This document shows, piece by piece, positions 36,742 to 46,344 of a stretch of DNA of 64,000 bases; position 1 is the stretch's first letter, and every line of letters starts with the position of its first letter. The DNA is from Mesonia oceanica (lineage in GTDB: Bacteria > Bacteroidota > Bacteroidia > Flavobacteriales > Flavobacteriaceae). Under the pieces are notes generated by a model that had not been told where the DNA came from, did not search any database, and was given only the letters and a program-made list of their open reading frames with translations. The stretch covers positions 1 through 64,000 of the forward strand of contig NZ_CABVMM010000013.1 of NCBI RefSeq assembly GCF_902499555.1, written 5' to 3'. The position numbers and the translations under genes were made by a program.

Positions 36742-36889
36742 TTAAAATTAGGATACCCCAACCCTAATTTTTACATTAACCCTTAATAAAATTACATTGA
36801 TAATATTACATTTATTTAATTAAAATAAAAAGAAAAAGTCATCAATTTAATTAAAAATAAATATATTTCACACAAAAACACACTACTCC

Positions 36890-38173
36890 TTAACAAACAT
36901 CTTCTCTCAATTCATCCAATAAATTTAAAATAGCTTCATAAATTCTATGGAGCTGACTTTTTGAAATCACGTATGGACAGGCTATATAAATGGTTTTCCC
37001 TAAGGGTCTTAAATAAATGCCTTTCGACATAAAATAATTATATATTTTATCTCTTAAATTCCCGTAACGAGACATTTCTACCGAAAGGTCTAAGGCAAAA
37101 ATGGTTCCCTTACAACGGGTATTTGCTACCAACGGATGATTTTTTACTTGCTCGTTAAAAGCTAAATGATGTTGGTGAATTTGCTGAATATTTTGCTGCA
37201 TCTCCGGAGAAGTCAATAACTTAATCCCTGCTAATGCAGCCGAACAAGCTAATGGGTTGGCCGTATAGGTATGCCCATGGAATAAACCTTTGGCAATATT
37301 GTCATCATAAAAAGCATCGAAAACCTTTTGCGTACAGGAGGTGGCTCCCATTGGCAACAATCCGGCGGTTAAAGCTTTAGACATACAAACGATATCGGGT
37401 TGGGTTTGTAAATACGCTGAAGCAAAGTTTTTTCCGGTTTTACCGAAGCCGGTCATCACCTCATCGGCCACCAAGATGATATCTTTCGATTTACAGAACT
37501 TTAAAATTTCTTCCAATCCTTCTTCATGATGCATTTTCATCGCAGCAGCACCTTGCACTAAAGGTTCGTAAATAAACCCTGCTAAAGGGCTTTGCTGATG
37601 GATTTCTTCTAACTGCGATAAAATCTCTTGAGTGTTTTCTCCATTAGGAACGGGAATACGTTTTACTGCTATAAAATGTTCTTGAAAAGCCCCATTATAA
37701 ACAGAAAGGTCTGAAACCGACATCGCTCCAAAAGTATCGCCATGAAAACCTTCTTCAAAAGCCAACATCACTTTACGGTTGTTTTGTTGGTTATAATGGT
37801 ATTGCAAGGCCATTTTTATCCCTATCTCTGTCGCGGTAGATCCATTATCGTTGAAGAAAATTTTCTGTTGTCCTTCCGGAAGAATATTCACTAAGGCCTC
37901 CGCTAATTGGATAGCGGGTTCATGGGTAAAACCGCTAAATACCACTTGGTCCAATTGCTGCATTTGTTCTGTAACTTTCTGGAGAATATATTCGTTACAA
38001 TGCCCATAAACTGCCGTGTACCAAGATGAAATTCCGTCGATGTATTCTTTTCCGTTTTCATCGGTCAAAATCACTCCTTTGGCTTTTTTAATTGGCAGCA
38101 TTTTCTTTTTCAATTTGTGCTGCGTTAAAGGATGCCAAATATATTGTTGGTCTTTTTCTATTAAATTGCTCAT
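36890..38173 (-). CDS. bioA: Adenosylmethionine-8-amino-7-oxononanoate aminotransferase
   Basis: A class III PLP aminotransferase that turns KAPA into DAPA using S-adenosylmethionine as amino donor. Features: WHPLTQHKLKKKMLPI at the start, SWYTAVYGHCNE, ADEVMTGFGKTG and the PLP-lysine region MSKALTAGLLPMGA. 427 residues is the family length. ATG 38173 overlaps the bioD TGA (ATGA), giving tight translational coupling. Confidence 0.96.
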   Translation of the reverse strand: MSNLIEKDQQYIWHPLTQHKLKKKMLPIKKAKGVILTDENGKEYIDGISSWYTAVYGHCNEYILQKVTEQMQQLDQVVFSGFTHEPAIQLAEALVNILPEGQQKIFFNDNGSTATEIGIKMALQYHYNQQNNRKVMLAFEEGFHGDTFGAMSVSDLSVYNGAFQEHFIAVKRIPVPNGENTQEILSQLEEIHQQSPLAGFIYEPLVQGAAAMKMHHEEGLEEILKFCKSKDIILVADEVMTGFGKTGKNFASAYLQTQPDIVCMSKALTAGLLPMGATSCTQKVFDAFYDDNIAKGLFHGHTYTANPLACSAALAGIKLLTSPEMQQNIQQIHQHHLAFNEQVKNHPLVANTRCKGTIFALDLSVEMSRYGNLRDKIYNYFMSKGIYLRPLGKTIYIACPYVISKSQLHRIYEAILNLLDELREDVC

Positions 38174-38793
38174 AGACTTTTCAATTTTTCCCGAAATAAT
38201 TCAGCATATTCTTTGACCACATTTTCATCAAAATAAGGTTCTTGATCGATTCTTCCCAACACTGGAACCTTTGTCATTTTTTCAATAATCGCTTCAGTAG
38301 TAGGATGTTTTTCCCCACTAAAAATAATTCCACTACAAGTTAAGCCCCTGCTTTTTAAGGCTTCGATGGTTAAAAGTGTATGGTTAATGCTTCCTAAATA
38401 ATGACGGGAAACCACGATAATTTTATCTTCTTTCTGCATTAAATCTGCAATGGTTTCTTTTGAATTTAACGGAACCAACACCCCTCCAGCCCCTTCAACT
38501 ACTAAATATTCATTTTTAGTTTGGGGACGTTTTATATTTTCAACGTTAAGTTCAACCTCCTCAATTTTTGCAGCAGCGTGCGGACTCATAGGTGTTTTTA
38601 ACGCATAAGCATTGGGATGAAACTTGGTGTGGCTATTGCTAATGAGTTTTTCAACTTTATGAGTATCAGAATTTTCTAAATCGCCGGCTTGAATAGGCTT
38701 AAAATAATCGGCCTCCAACGCTTCGGTAATAATAGCAGAAGCTACCGTTTTACCGACTTCGGTTCCGATTCCCGTCACAAAAATATGTTTCAT
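38170..38793 (-). CDS. bioD: ATP-dependent dethiobiotin synthetase
   Basis: Forms the ureido ring of dethiobiotin. The P-loop VTGIGTEVGKTVAS lies at the N-terminus (residues 5-18), followed by KPIQAGD and VEGAGGVLVPL. 207 residues. It overlaps the genes on both sides by 4 nt (ATGA). Confidence 0.95.
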   Translation of the reverse strand: MKHIFVTGIGTEVGKTVASAIITEALEADYFKPIQAGDLENSDTHKVEKLISNSHTKFHPNAYALKTPMSPHAAAKIEEVELNVENIKRPQTKNEYLVVEGAGGVLVPLNSKETIADLMQKEDKIIVVSRHYLGSINHTLLTIEALKSRGLTCSGIIFSGEKHPTTEAIIEKMTKVPVLGRIDQEPYFDENVVKEYAELFREKLKSL

Positions 38794-39206
38794 TCTAGTT
38801 TAAATTTCGTTTTGCAATCTTCACAACGGTATTCGTATTTCGTATAAATTGGGTAAAGTCCGAAAAGCAAAAAATTAAATACAAAGGCTAAAAATGATTT
38901 TACATCATTCACATTGGTAAAATAATCGATTTTGGTACTCTCACAATTTGGGCAATGAATGTGATGCCCTTGATCGTCTAAAGAATATTCGCTTAATTCT
39001 TCTAAAACTGCTTTAGCTCTCGCTTCGTCTTTTGCCGCAACAAAGAGTTTAACTCCACCAATCGCATTACTCACCAAAGGATCTGTATCAATCGTGTATT
39101 GGTCTGCCATATAAACCTGAATTTCTTCTGCTTCTAATCTGCCTTTAAAGATCTGGGCTTCCGTAGAAAATTGATAAGTGGCAATTTTCACTAAGTTTTC
39201 TTTCAT
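38790..39206 (-). CDS. DUF2007 domain protein with zinc ribbon
   Basis: 138 residues. The N-terminal part has the DUF2007 signal-transduction-like fold (IATYQFSTEAQIFKGRLEAEEI). The C-terminal part is a CPNC...CEDC zinc ribbon whose loop carries a hydrophobic stretch (FLAFVFNFLLFGLYPIY) that could sit in the membrane. ATG 39206 overlaps the bioF TGA (ATGA), and its own stop overlaps bioD in the same way, so it is embedded in the biotin operon. Its function in biotin synthesis is unknown. A longer frame upstream would lie inside bioF. Confidence 0.8.
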   Translation of the reverse strand: MKENLVKIATYQFSTEAQIFKGRLEAEEIQVYMADQYTIDTDPLVSNAIGGVKLFVAAKDEARAKAVLEELSEYSLDDQGHHIHCPNCESTKIDYFTNVNDVKSFLAFVFNFLLFGLYPIYTKYEYRCEDCKTKFKLE

Positions 39207-40339
39207 TTCAGTTCGCTTTTCAAACACTGCAAAACTGAGAAAATTTCTTCTTTAGAATTATAACTATGCAAACAAAAACGCAAGCGCTCTTCTCCCTCCG
39301 GAACGGTTGGTGATAAAATGGGTTTCACCATAAATTCTTGCTGTTGGAGCGCTTCAGCAATATTCTTCACCTCTTCGTTCCCAGGTATTAAACATGACTG
39401 AATGGAAGATTTGCTTTTGATGAATCTTGAAGTAAGTTGAAATTCTTCTACTTGTTGCTGAAAATAGTGAATGTTTTGCTGAAGCTTTTCTTTTGCGGAA
39501 GAACTTTCTAAAACTTGATAAGCGGAAGAAATAGTAGCAACCGCATGTGGTGAAATGGCCGTAGTGTACATAAAGCTTCGCGCAAAATTGATAAGGAATT
39601 CTTTTAGTTGAGCGTTTCCTATAACTGCTGCCCCGTGAGCTCCCAAGCCTTTCCCAAAAGTCATTATCCTAGCAAAAACCTTGTCTTGTAAATTTTGCTG
39701 TTGAATAACTCCTTCTCCTCTTGACCCAAAAACTCCTAGTGCATGTGCTTCATCTACTATTAAAAAAACATTTCTCCTAGAACAGTAATTGACAAGTTTT
39801 TCTAAATCGGGAGTGTCTCCATCCATTGAAAAAACAGATTCGGTTACTATAAAAATATCCCCACTTGTAGTTAGCTTGTCTACTTTTCGTTTGAGTTCGT
39901 TTAAGTTATTATGCTTGAATTTATAGGTTTTTGCTAAACTCATTTGCAAACCGTCACGAATGGAAGCGTGAATTAATTCATCATAAAACACAACATCGCC
40001 TCGTTGTGGAACGCTACTGAAAAAACCTACATTCGCATCGTAGCCCGAGTTAAATAATAAAGCAGTTTCTGCTTGATGAAATTTTGCTATTTGTGCCTCC
40101 ACTTCTTCATGAAAATGGGTGTTTCCCGAAATTAATCGTGATCCGGTAGCACTATTTACTTCCAGGTTTTTCTTTTTAAGAAGCTGAATAGCTTCTGTAT
40201 AAATGGTTTTGCTTTTAGCTAAGCCTAAATAATCGTTCGAGTAAAAATCAATGCCCTCTGCGTTCACAGAAAGCGAGCGAAGTGATTTTTTTTCTTTACG
40301 TTGTTGGAGTTTACTTTGTATTCCGTGGGGATACTTCAT
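39203..40339 (-). CDS. bioF: 8-amino-7-oxononanoate synthase
   Basis: PLP enzyme of the alpha-oxoamine synthase family that joins pimeloyl-thioester and alanine. Features: SNDYLGLAKS-like start, GSRLISGN, DEAHALGVFGSRGEG and the PLP Lys in TFGKGLGAHGAAV. 378 residues. ATG 40339 begins 1 nt after the mrpG stop, so the biotin genes appear to be read together with the Mrp antiporter operon. Confidence 0.95.
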   Translation of the reverse strand: MKYPHGIQSKLQQRKEKKSLRSLSVNAEGIDFYSNDYLGLAKSKTIYTEAIQLLKKKNLEVNSATGSRLISGNTHFHEEVEAQIAKFHQAETALLFNSGYDANVGFFSSVPQRGDVVFYDELIHASIRDGLQMSLAKTYKFKHNNLNELKRKVDKLTTSGDIFIVTESVFSMDGDTPDLEKLVNYCSRRNVFLIVDEAHALGVFGSRGEGVIQQQNLQDKVFARIMTFGKGLGAHGAAVIGNAQLKEFLINFARSFMYTTAISPHAVATISSAYQVLESSSAKEKLQQNIHYFQQQVEEFQLTSRFIKSKSSIQSCLIPGNEEVKNIAEALQQQEFMVKPILSPTVPEGEERLRFCLHSYNSKEEIFSVLQCLKSELK

Positions 40340-40340
40340 T

Positions 40341-40757
40341 TTAAATTAAATCTGATTCCCTATCGGGTTCTTCTTTCATTTTTTCTACATCTTCTATATC
40401 CTCTCCACTAGAGAGTCTGTGAGAATTGGGGCGGTATTTTCCTTCCAGCTCATCCATCACTGATTTTTCCCACATTTTATTTCCTGAAAAATAGGAAGCC
40501 CTTGCAATTAAATGCGCTCCTACAGGTGAGGTTAAAATAATAAACAGAATGATTGCCAATACTCTTGAAGTCACTGATAGGTCATTAAAATAAATAGCTG
40601 CACTTGCCAATAAAAGTCCAACACCCAAGGTAACAGCTTTCGTCGTTACCGATATCCTCAGGTAACTATCGGGCATTCTTACAAAGCCTACTGCCGCCAA
40701 TAATATAAACAAGGCGCCTAAACTGGAAAGTATGATGATTAAAATATCACTCAGCAT
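40341..40757 (-). CDS. mrpG: Mrp antiporter subunit G
   Basis: 138 residues with three membrane helices: SLGALFILLAAVGFVRMPDSYLRIS and TTKAVTLGVGLLLAS, then a hydrophilic tail. It is the last gene of the seven-subunit Mrp (Mnh) Na+/H+ antiporter, which couples Na+ efflux to H+ entry in the inner membrane. Its start overlaps mrpF by 11 nt. Confidence 0.93.
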   Translation of the reverse strand: MLSDILIIILSSLGALFILLAAVGFVRMPDSYLRISVTTKAVTLGVGLLLASAAIYFNDLSVTSRVLAIILFIILTSPVGAHLIARASYFSGNKMWEKSVMDELEGKYRPNSHRLSSGEDIEDVEKMKEEPDRESDLI

Positions 40758-41055
40758 TATCTTCTTTCTTTTTCTTTTCTCTTTTTTTTCTATTTCTCTT
40801 CTCTAAATAATAAGAAAACGCAACGGTACTTAAAAAGGCGATAAGCCCCAAGATCATAGCGATATCTAGAAAGGTAGATTGATAGTATACAATACTATAA
40901 ACTGCAATAATGGTAATACCAATAGTGATCAATAAATCTAGCGCCACTACCCGGTCTGCAATACTTGGCCCGAGTACAAATCGGCAAAAAACCAAGAGTA
41001 CAGAAATGGCTAAAATAGGCAATATGATATAGTATAAATATTCTTCTATCGTCAT
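40747..41055 (-). CDS. mrpF: Mrp antiporter subunit F
   Basis: 102 residues with three helices and the family segment RFVLGPSIADRVVALDLL. Its ATG overlaps the mrpE TGA (ATGA). The tail is a long Lys/Arg/Glu run. Confidence 0.93.
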   Translation of the reverse strand: MTIEEYLYYIILPILAISVLLVFCRFVLGPSIADRVVALDLLITIGITIIAVYSIVYYQSTFLDIAMILGLIAFLSTVAFSYYLEKRNRKKREKKKKEDNAE

Positions 41056-41528
41056 CTTAAAATCTCTAATAAACGCTTTTCAAATCCGTTTTTAATATCA
41101 TCAATAAAAGCCTGTTTATCTTTTAAATACATCGCATGTACGTAAAGTACTTTTCTATCATCTGAAACGTCTAGACTTAAAGTTCCGGGAGTTAGGGTAA
41201 TTAAATTGGCCAGTAAAGTTATTTCTAAATTGGTTTCGGCTTCTAAAGGAACCCTTACAATTCCGGGCGTCATATAAAAAGTGGGGGTAATCACATCGTA
41301 AGCTACTTGCAAATTTGCCTTTAACAATTCCCATAAAAAGAAAAATACAAATCCAATGAGCTTCGGAAGAATTTTGAAATACTTAGCACTTCCCCTTCCT
41401 TTAGTAATCACATACAGAATGATAAAACTTAATACAAAACCAAAAAAATAATTGGCAAAGGTGAAATCCCCTGTAATGGCCACCCAAATAAACGTAAGCA
41501 ATATGTTAGATAAAAATCTGTTTTTCAT
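41052..41528 (-). CDS. mrpE: Mrp antiporter subunit E
   Basis: 158 residues: two N-terminal helices, then a cytoplasmic domain with [16 protein letters not shown], the hallmark of MnhE. It starts 1 nt after the mrpD stop. Confidence 0.93.
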   Translation of the reverse strand: MKNRFLSNILLTFIWVAITGDFTFANYFFGFVLSFIILYVITKGRGSAKYFKILPKLIGFVFFFLWELLKANLQVAYDVITPTFYMTPGIVRVPLEAETNLEITLLANLITLTPGTLSLDVSDDRKVLYVHAMYLKDKQAFIDDIKNGFEKRLLEILR

Positions 41529-41529
41529 C

Positions 41530-43044
41530 TTATTCTGTTTGTGGCATTACTGCATCAATATATTGTTGTTTGTTCATTAATTCTGAAGCTATCCTTTCTG
41601 AAACTTGTTGAATATGTTCCGCTCCAAAACCAATATACAAAGTTACCCCAGCCAGCATAACAATAGGCAAAATAAATTGTACTTTTTTGGCTTTCGTCAT
41701 TTTTTCAAAATATAAAAAATGGGGACGAGGTTCAAGCACTGCTCCTTTTTTCCAAAACACTTCCGACCAAAGTTTAGCAATCACAATTAAGGTTAATAAA
41801 CTAGCCACAATAATTAAGGCCAACAACACATAATTATCAGTGTTTAATGCAGCTGTAAGTAATGAAATTTTTGGCCAAAAACCTGAGAAAGGAGGAATTC
41901 CTATTAAGGATAGAAACGGAATGAACATCAATAAACTTAACTTCGGGTATTGGTCATATAGATCTCCCAAGAGTTTTACATTGCTGGTTCCTTTAATTCT
42001 ATAAATCAGCCCACTTATCATAAACAAGTTGGTTTTTAAAACTATATCGTGAATAAGATAGAAAATAGTCCCTACTAAAGCTACTTTAGTAAACATTGCC
42101 AAACCACCAATCATAAAACCAATATGACAAATGATTAAGTAAGAAAATATCTTTTTAATATTCTTCTGTACCAATGCTCCTACACCTCCAGAAAACAGGG
42201 TTAAAATAGCAATCACTAGTAAAATTTGTCCTAAGAAAACATCGTTGGTAAAAATTAAACTAAAAATCCTGATTAAGGCATAAACCCCAACCTTAGTGAG
42301 CAAGCCTCCAAAAATCGCAGAAACGGCTGAAGGCGGTGTATGATACGATGCAGGCAACCAAAAGTATAAAGGAAATACCGCTGATTTAATTCCGAAACCT
42401 ACTAGAAACAAAATAGCCGCTACTTCTACTAGTCCACGATTTTCAAGTTTTGGTACTAAAACCGATAAATCTGCCATATTCAACGAACCAGCTAAGCCGT
42501 AAAGTACTGCAATAGCTGTTAGGAAAATAATAGAAGCTAAAATGTTTAACGTAAAATATTTTACAGCACCTTCAATTTGTGCTTTTTCCCCGCCTAGCGT
42601 AATTAACACGAAAGATGAAATAATAATAATTTCAAACCAAACATATAGGTTAAAAATATCTCCGGTTAAGAAAGCTCCGGTTAATCCCAATAGCAAAAAG
42701 TGATAAATAGGAAAGTACCCAAAACGCAATCTAGCCGGAATTACAGAAGCCGAAGAAAAAAAGGAAACAGCTAAACCAGAAATGGCTGTTAATAGCACCA
42801 AGGTAGCTGCTAAAGTATCTGCTACAAAGGTAATCCCGAAGGGTGCTTTCCAACTGGCGGCTTGAACGGTTTGCGTACCTGAAGTCCAAACTTCATAGAA
42901 TAAAAGTCCCGACAGAAATACGGCTACAAAACCTCCTACTATACTAATTACTTTTTGCACATTGATTTTCGTCCAGAAAAACATGAGCAAAATAGCTAAC
43001 AGCAATTGAAATAATAATGGATATAATAAAAGTTGCTCTGTCAT
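41530..43044 (-). CDS. mrpD: Mrp antiporter subunit D
   Basis: 504 residues with about 14 helices, related to the NuoN/NuoM proton-pumping subunits. Seen: WFEIIIISSFVLITLGG, FPLYFWLPASYHTPPSAVSA and the helix-break Lys/Glu region. It is directly adjacent to mrpC. Confidence 0.95.
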   Translation of the reverse strand: MTEQLLLYPLLFQLLLAILLMFFWTKINVQKVISIVGGFVAVFLSGLLFYEVWTSGTQTVQAASWKAPFGITFVADTLAATLVLLTAISGLAVSFFSSASVIPARLRFGYFPIYHFLLLGLTGAFLTGDIFNLYVWFEIIIISSFVLITLGGEKAQIEGAVKYFTLNILASIIFLTAIAVLYGLAGSLNMADLSVLVPKLENRGLVEVAAILFLVGFGIKSAVFPLYFWLPASYHTPPSAVSAIFGGLLTKVGVYALIRIFSLIFTNDVFLGQILLVIAILTLFSGGVGALVQKNIKKIFSYLIICHIGFMIGGLAMFTKVALVGTIFYLIHDIVLKTNLFMISGLIYRIKGTSNVKLLGDLYDQYPKLSLLMFIPFLSLIGIPPFSGFWPKISLLTAALNTDNYVLLALIIVASLLTLIVIAKLWSEVFWKKGAVLEPRPHFLYFEKMTKAKKVQFILPIVMLAGVTLYIGFGAEHIQQVSERIASELMNKQQYIDAVMPQTE

Positions 43045-43401
43045 TTACTTAATATCTTCGTCTATAGTGTTCATTTCATCTAAATCATCTGTCTTCACCA
43101 CTTGATAAGCTCTTTTTATCAAAATAATAGCAAAAGATTGTAAGCCAAAACTAATCACAATGGCTGTTAATATTAACGCCTGCGGAACGGGATCTGCATA
43201 AATTTCAGTAAAAACTTTAGAACCTTCCGGGATGATTGGCGGATGCCCTTTGGTAATTCTACCTAACAGAAAGATAAGTAAATTCGCTCCGTTACTAATA
43301 ATGATTAAACCTATAATGAGCTTCACCAAACTTCGGCGTAGCATCATATACAATCCTGCCGCATAAAGTAATCCTGTTATTATTGCTAGTAAAAACTCCA
43401 T
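43045..43401 (-). CDS. mrpC: Mrp antiporter subunit C
   Basis: 118 residues, NuoK-like: three helices with [18 protein letters not shown] and [15 protein letters not shown]. It abuts mrpD with no gap. Confidence 0.94.
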   Translation of the reverse strand: MEFLLAIITGLLYAAGLYMMLRRSLVKLIIGLIIISNGANLLIFLLGRITKGHPPIIPEGSKVFTEIYADPVPQALILTAIVISFGLQSFAIILIKRAYQVVKTDDLDEMNTIDEDIK

Positions 43402-43402
43402 A

Positions 43403-43816
43403 TTAAGCAGATTCTGAAATTGTAAAAATTATAGTTAAGGTTACACCTTGCACCACAATATACACCCCAATATCAAAAAATAAAGCGGTATTGAGCTTTC
43501 CTATCACAGGAATTGCGTGGTGCATCCAAAGGCTTGTCATAAAAGGCTCGTCTAAAGCTAATACAGGTAAGATACCGCTCAAAAAAGCTACCGACAAACC
43601 TACCGGCATTAAGAAGCCCGGATGAAACTTTAGTAATCGTTTTGTGTTTTTTAATCCATTGGCAAACGCATGCAACACAAAAGCGATAGAGGCAATTAAA
43701 CCTCCCACAAAACCTCCTCCCGGTAAATAATGCCCTCGTAACAATATAAATATTGAAAAAAGCAACAATATGGGAAGCAAGTAATTAGATGCTGTTCTTA
43801 ATATAAGTGTTTTCAT
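43403..43816 (-). CDS. mrpB: Mrp antiporter subunit B
   Basis: 137 residues with four helices, the MnhB fold: [21 protein letters not shown] near the N-terminus is the family signature. It lies between mrpA and mrpC. Confidence 0.94.
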   Translation of the reverse strand: MKTLILRTASNYLLPILLLFSIFILLRGHYLPGGGFVGGLIASIAFVLHAFANGLKNTKRLLKFHPGFLMPVGLSVAFLSGILPVLALDEPFMTSLWMHHAIPVIGKLNTALFFDIGVYIVVQGVTLTIIFTISESA

Positions 43817-43828
43817 TATGCTTTTTCC

Positions 43829-46141
43829 TTACTTTTGATAACGTTCTACACTTTTTAACCTCAACTTTAATAAACCAAATACACCAATTGCCGAAATTGC
43901 CAATACTGAAATTTCTACCATGGTATCTGCCCCCCTAAAATCTACCAAAATCACATTCACTACGTTTTTTCCGTGTGCCAATAGATATGCATTTTTCGCA
44001 TAAAAATCAGAAACTTCAGAATTAACGGGCTGCGCAAGAACTTCTAATGCTAAGATGGTAATTAATCCTCCAAACGCCAAAGATAAAATCCCATCCCTTA
44101 TCCGCATCTTATAATCGGAGAGCTTTAAATATTTGGGTAATCTATACAATACTAATACAAACAGAATTACCGTAAGGGTATCAATAGCAAATTGCGTCAT
44201 TGCTAAATCTGGCGCACTGTAAAATACAAACAACAAACAGATACAATAGCCCATAATTCCGGTAGCAACTACCGCTGCTAATCTTGATTTAGCAAAAACT
44301 ATTAAGCCGATAGCTAAAATTAAGATCGATAGAATGACGATTTCATAAACCGTTAGTTTCGCAAAAGAGGAATAGTCTACTCTATAGGTGGTTTCTTGCA
44401 ATAAGGTAAATGCCATTAAAATGATAAGAAACAAGGTAATGGTAGAAACATAATTTCTTAAATAGCCATTTTGAAATACATTCGTCCAAAAAGCAGAAAA
44501 CCTAGCAAAAGCCCATGTCATCTTTTCCATAATGTACTTCGGGGAAACTTTGTCAAATTTCGCTATAAAACTTATTAGCTTATGAGAAGGTTTCAGTAGA
44601 AAATACAGTAAAATACCAGAACCAATGGTCAAGGCACTTAAGCCTAAAACCGGAGTGAACCCGTGCCATAATTTTAAATGCACTTCTGAAGCTTCTAAAC
44701 CTATTGACCAAAGTATGGGTTTAATTAATGTATTTTGAATAAGCACAGGAAAAATCCCAAAGACAAACCCTAAAGTTCCTAGCAGAAGCGGAGGGAACCA
44801 TAACCAAAAAGGAGGTTTTTTCACATTTTCATAGCGTTTTGGAAGCTTGCCCACAAATGGCTTTATACCCGCCACATAACCTGCATAAGAAATCAAGACA
44901 TTGGTAATAATAGCCAATGCGGTAAGCAATACCACTGAATTTTCCATATGAAGTGTTCCTTCATAAATTAAGTCTTTCCCTACAAATCCCACACTTGGTG
45001 GAATCCCGGCATTTGAAATTGCGGCTAACAGGGCTGCAATAGCCACTATCGGCATCACTTTTCTCAATCCTGAAAGCTGAGTCACATCCCGCGATTTTGC
45101 TTGATGATCTACCGCTCCGGTAATTAAAAATAAAGTAGCTTTATAAAGGGCGTGTACAATAATAAATACTGCTGCCGCCAAAAAAGATTCGTGGGTACCC
45201 AATCCTATGAGAAACACTAAAATCCCCAATGCTGAAATGGTAGAATAAGCTAAAATCCCTTTCATATCGGTTCTAAAAAGCGCATGAAATGCTGAATAGA
45301 CCATCGTAACTAACCCTACAATAGTTAAGGTGGTATTCCAAAAATCGGTTCCACCCATCACCGGACTTAATCTAAACAACAAATAAACTCCTGCTTTCAC
45401 CATCGTTGCCGAGTGCAAATAAGTAGAAACAGGGGTGGGTGCTTTCATCGCACCGGGCAACCAAAAATGAAATGGAAATTGAGCAGATTTGGTAAATGCT
45501 GCTCCAAAAATTAAGCAAGCTGCCAATATATAATATTCGTGACCTAATATTAAATCACGATTGGCCAACATTTCCGAAATATTATAGGTACCGGAAATAT
45601 TCCCTAAAACAATTCCACCGGCCAATAGTAACAATCCGCCTATCCCTGTAATTCCTAAAGCAGTCAAGGCTGATTTTCGAGATGCAGGATTATCGTTATT
45701 AAAGCCAATTAAAAAGAATGAACTTATACTGGTTAATTCCCAAAACACAAATAGGGAAATAATATTTTCAGATAGCACCAAGCCCAGCATTGCCCCCATA
45801 AATACACTAAGATATCCGTAAAATCGGTCTAGGTATTTATGCCCTTTTAAATAGGCTGAAGTATAAGCAAAAACCAAAGTTCCTATTCCGGTAATCATTA
45901 AACAGAAGAGCAACGAAAGGCCATCGAGCTTAAAACTTAGGTTAACGCCCAGACTAGGAATCCAAGAAAAATTTTCTTGTATAAAATTATGGCTCGATAC
46001 ATCACCGATAAATCGAGCAAAATAGATAAACAACCCTAAAGGTATTAGTGTAGAAAGTATGGAAAGTTTGCCTTTTACTAATTTGCCACCAAAAAGCAAC
46101 AGTACAGCAAAAGCAAAACCCGTTAAAATGGCTATTAGCAT
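43829..46141 (-). CDS. mrpA: Mrp antiporter subunit A
   Basis: 770 residues: an NuoL/M-like proton-channel part (FWELTSISSFFLIGF, FPFHFWLPGAMKAPTPVS) and a C-terminal extension with the MbhD/E-like regions (FYSAPDLAMTQFAIDTL, VNVILVDFRGADTMVEI). It is the largest subunit and the first of the operon. ATG 46141 lies about 20 nt after a TATATTTG element. Confidence 0.95.
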   Translation of the reverse strand: MLIAILTGFAFAVLLLFGGKLVKGKLSILSTLIPLGLFIYFARFIGDVSSHNFIQENFSWIPSLGVNLSFKLDGLSLLFCLMITGIGTLVFAYTSAYLKGHKYLDRFYGYLSVFMGAMLGLVLSENIISLFVFWELTSISSFFLIGFNNDNPASRKSALTALGITGIGGLLLLAGGIVLGNISGTYNISEMLANRDLILGHEYYILAACLIFGAAFTKSAQFPFHFWLPGAMKAPTPVSTYLHSATMVKAGVYLLFRLSPVMGGTDFWNTTLTIVGLVTMVYSAFHALFRTDMKGILAYSTISALGILVFLIGLGTHESFLAAAVFIIVHALYKATLFLITGAVDHQAKSRDVTQLSGLRKVMPIVAIAALLAAISNAGIPPSVGFVGKDLIYEGTLHMENSVVLLTALAIITNVLISYAGYVAGIKPFVGKLPKRYENVKKPPFWLWFPPLLLGTLGFVFGIFPVLIQNTLIKPILWSIGLEASEVHLKLWHGFTPVLGLSALTIGSGILLYFLLKPSHKLISFIAKFDKVSPKYIMEKMTWAFARFSAFWTNVFQNGYLRNYVSTITLFLIILMAFTLLQETTYRVDYSSFAKLTVYEIVILSILILAIGLIVFAKSRLAAVVATGIMGYCICLLFVFYSAPDLAMTQFAIDTLTVILFVLVLYRLPKYLKLSDYKMRIRDGILSLAFGGLITILALEVLAQPVNSEVSDFYAKNAYLLAHGKNVVNVILVDFRGADTMVEISVLAISAIGVFGLLKLRLKSVERYQK

Positions 46142-46160
46142 ATTTTTTCGACTATAGCTG

Positions 46161-46168
46161 CAAATATA
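46161..46168 (-). promoter_or_regulatory. Putative -7 element of the mrp operon
   Basis: On the minus strand TATATTTG, about 20 nt before the mrpA ATG. No TTG is evident at the -33 distance. Confidence 0.4.
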
Positions 46169-46317
46169 AGGGTTATAAATGATTTTAAGACACGATACGA
46201 GTTCTTCGAACTAGGGTTTAACAACTTGATAACATTCTCAAAGTTTCTTCAATTTATATAAATAAAAAATAAAAATTAAGGAATATTATTGTTTTTCAAT
46301 AATTAATTTTATTTTTA

Positions 46318-46334
46318 TTATCGTTAATCGATAA
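46318..46334. promoter_or_regulatory. Palindrome, possible operator of the DUF2975-XRE pair
   Basis: TTATCG-TTAAT-CGATAA is a perfect inverted repeat with a 5-nt spacer, 10 nt before the DUF2975 ATG. The XRE regulator in the same operon could bind it and control its own expression. Confidence 0.5.
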
Positions 46335-46344
46335 TTTTTTAACC

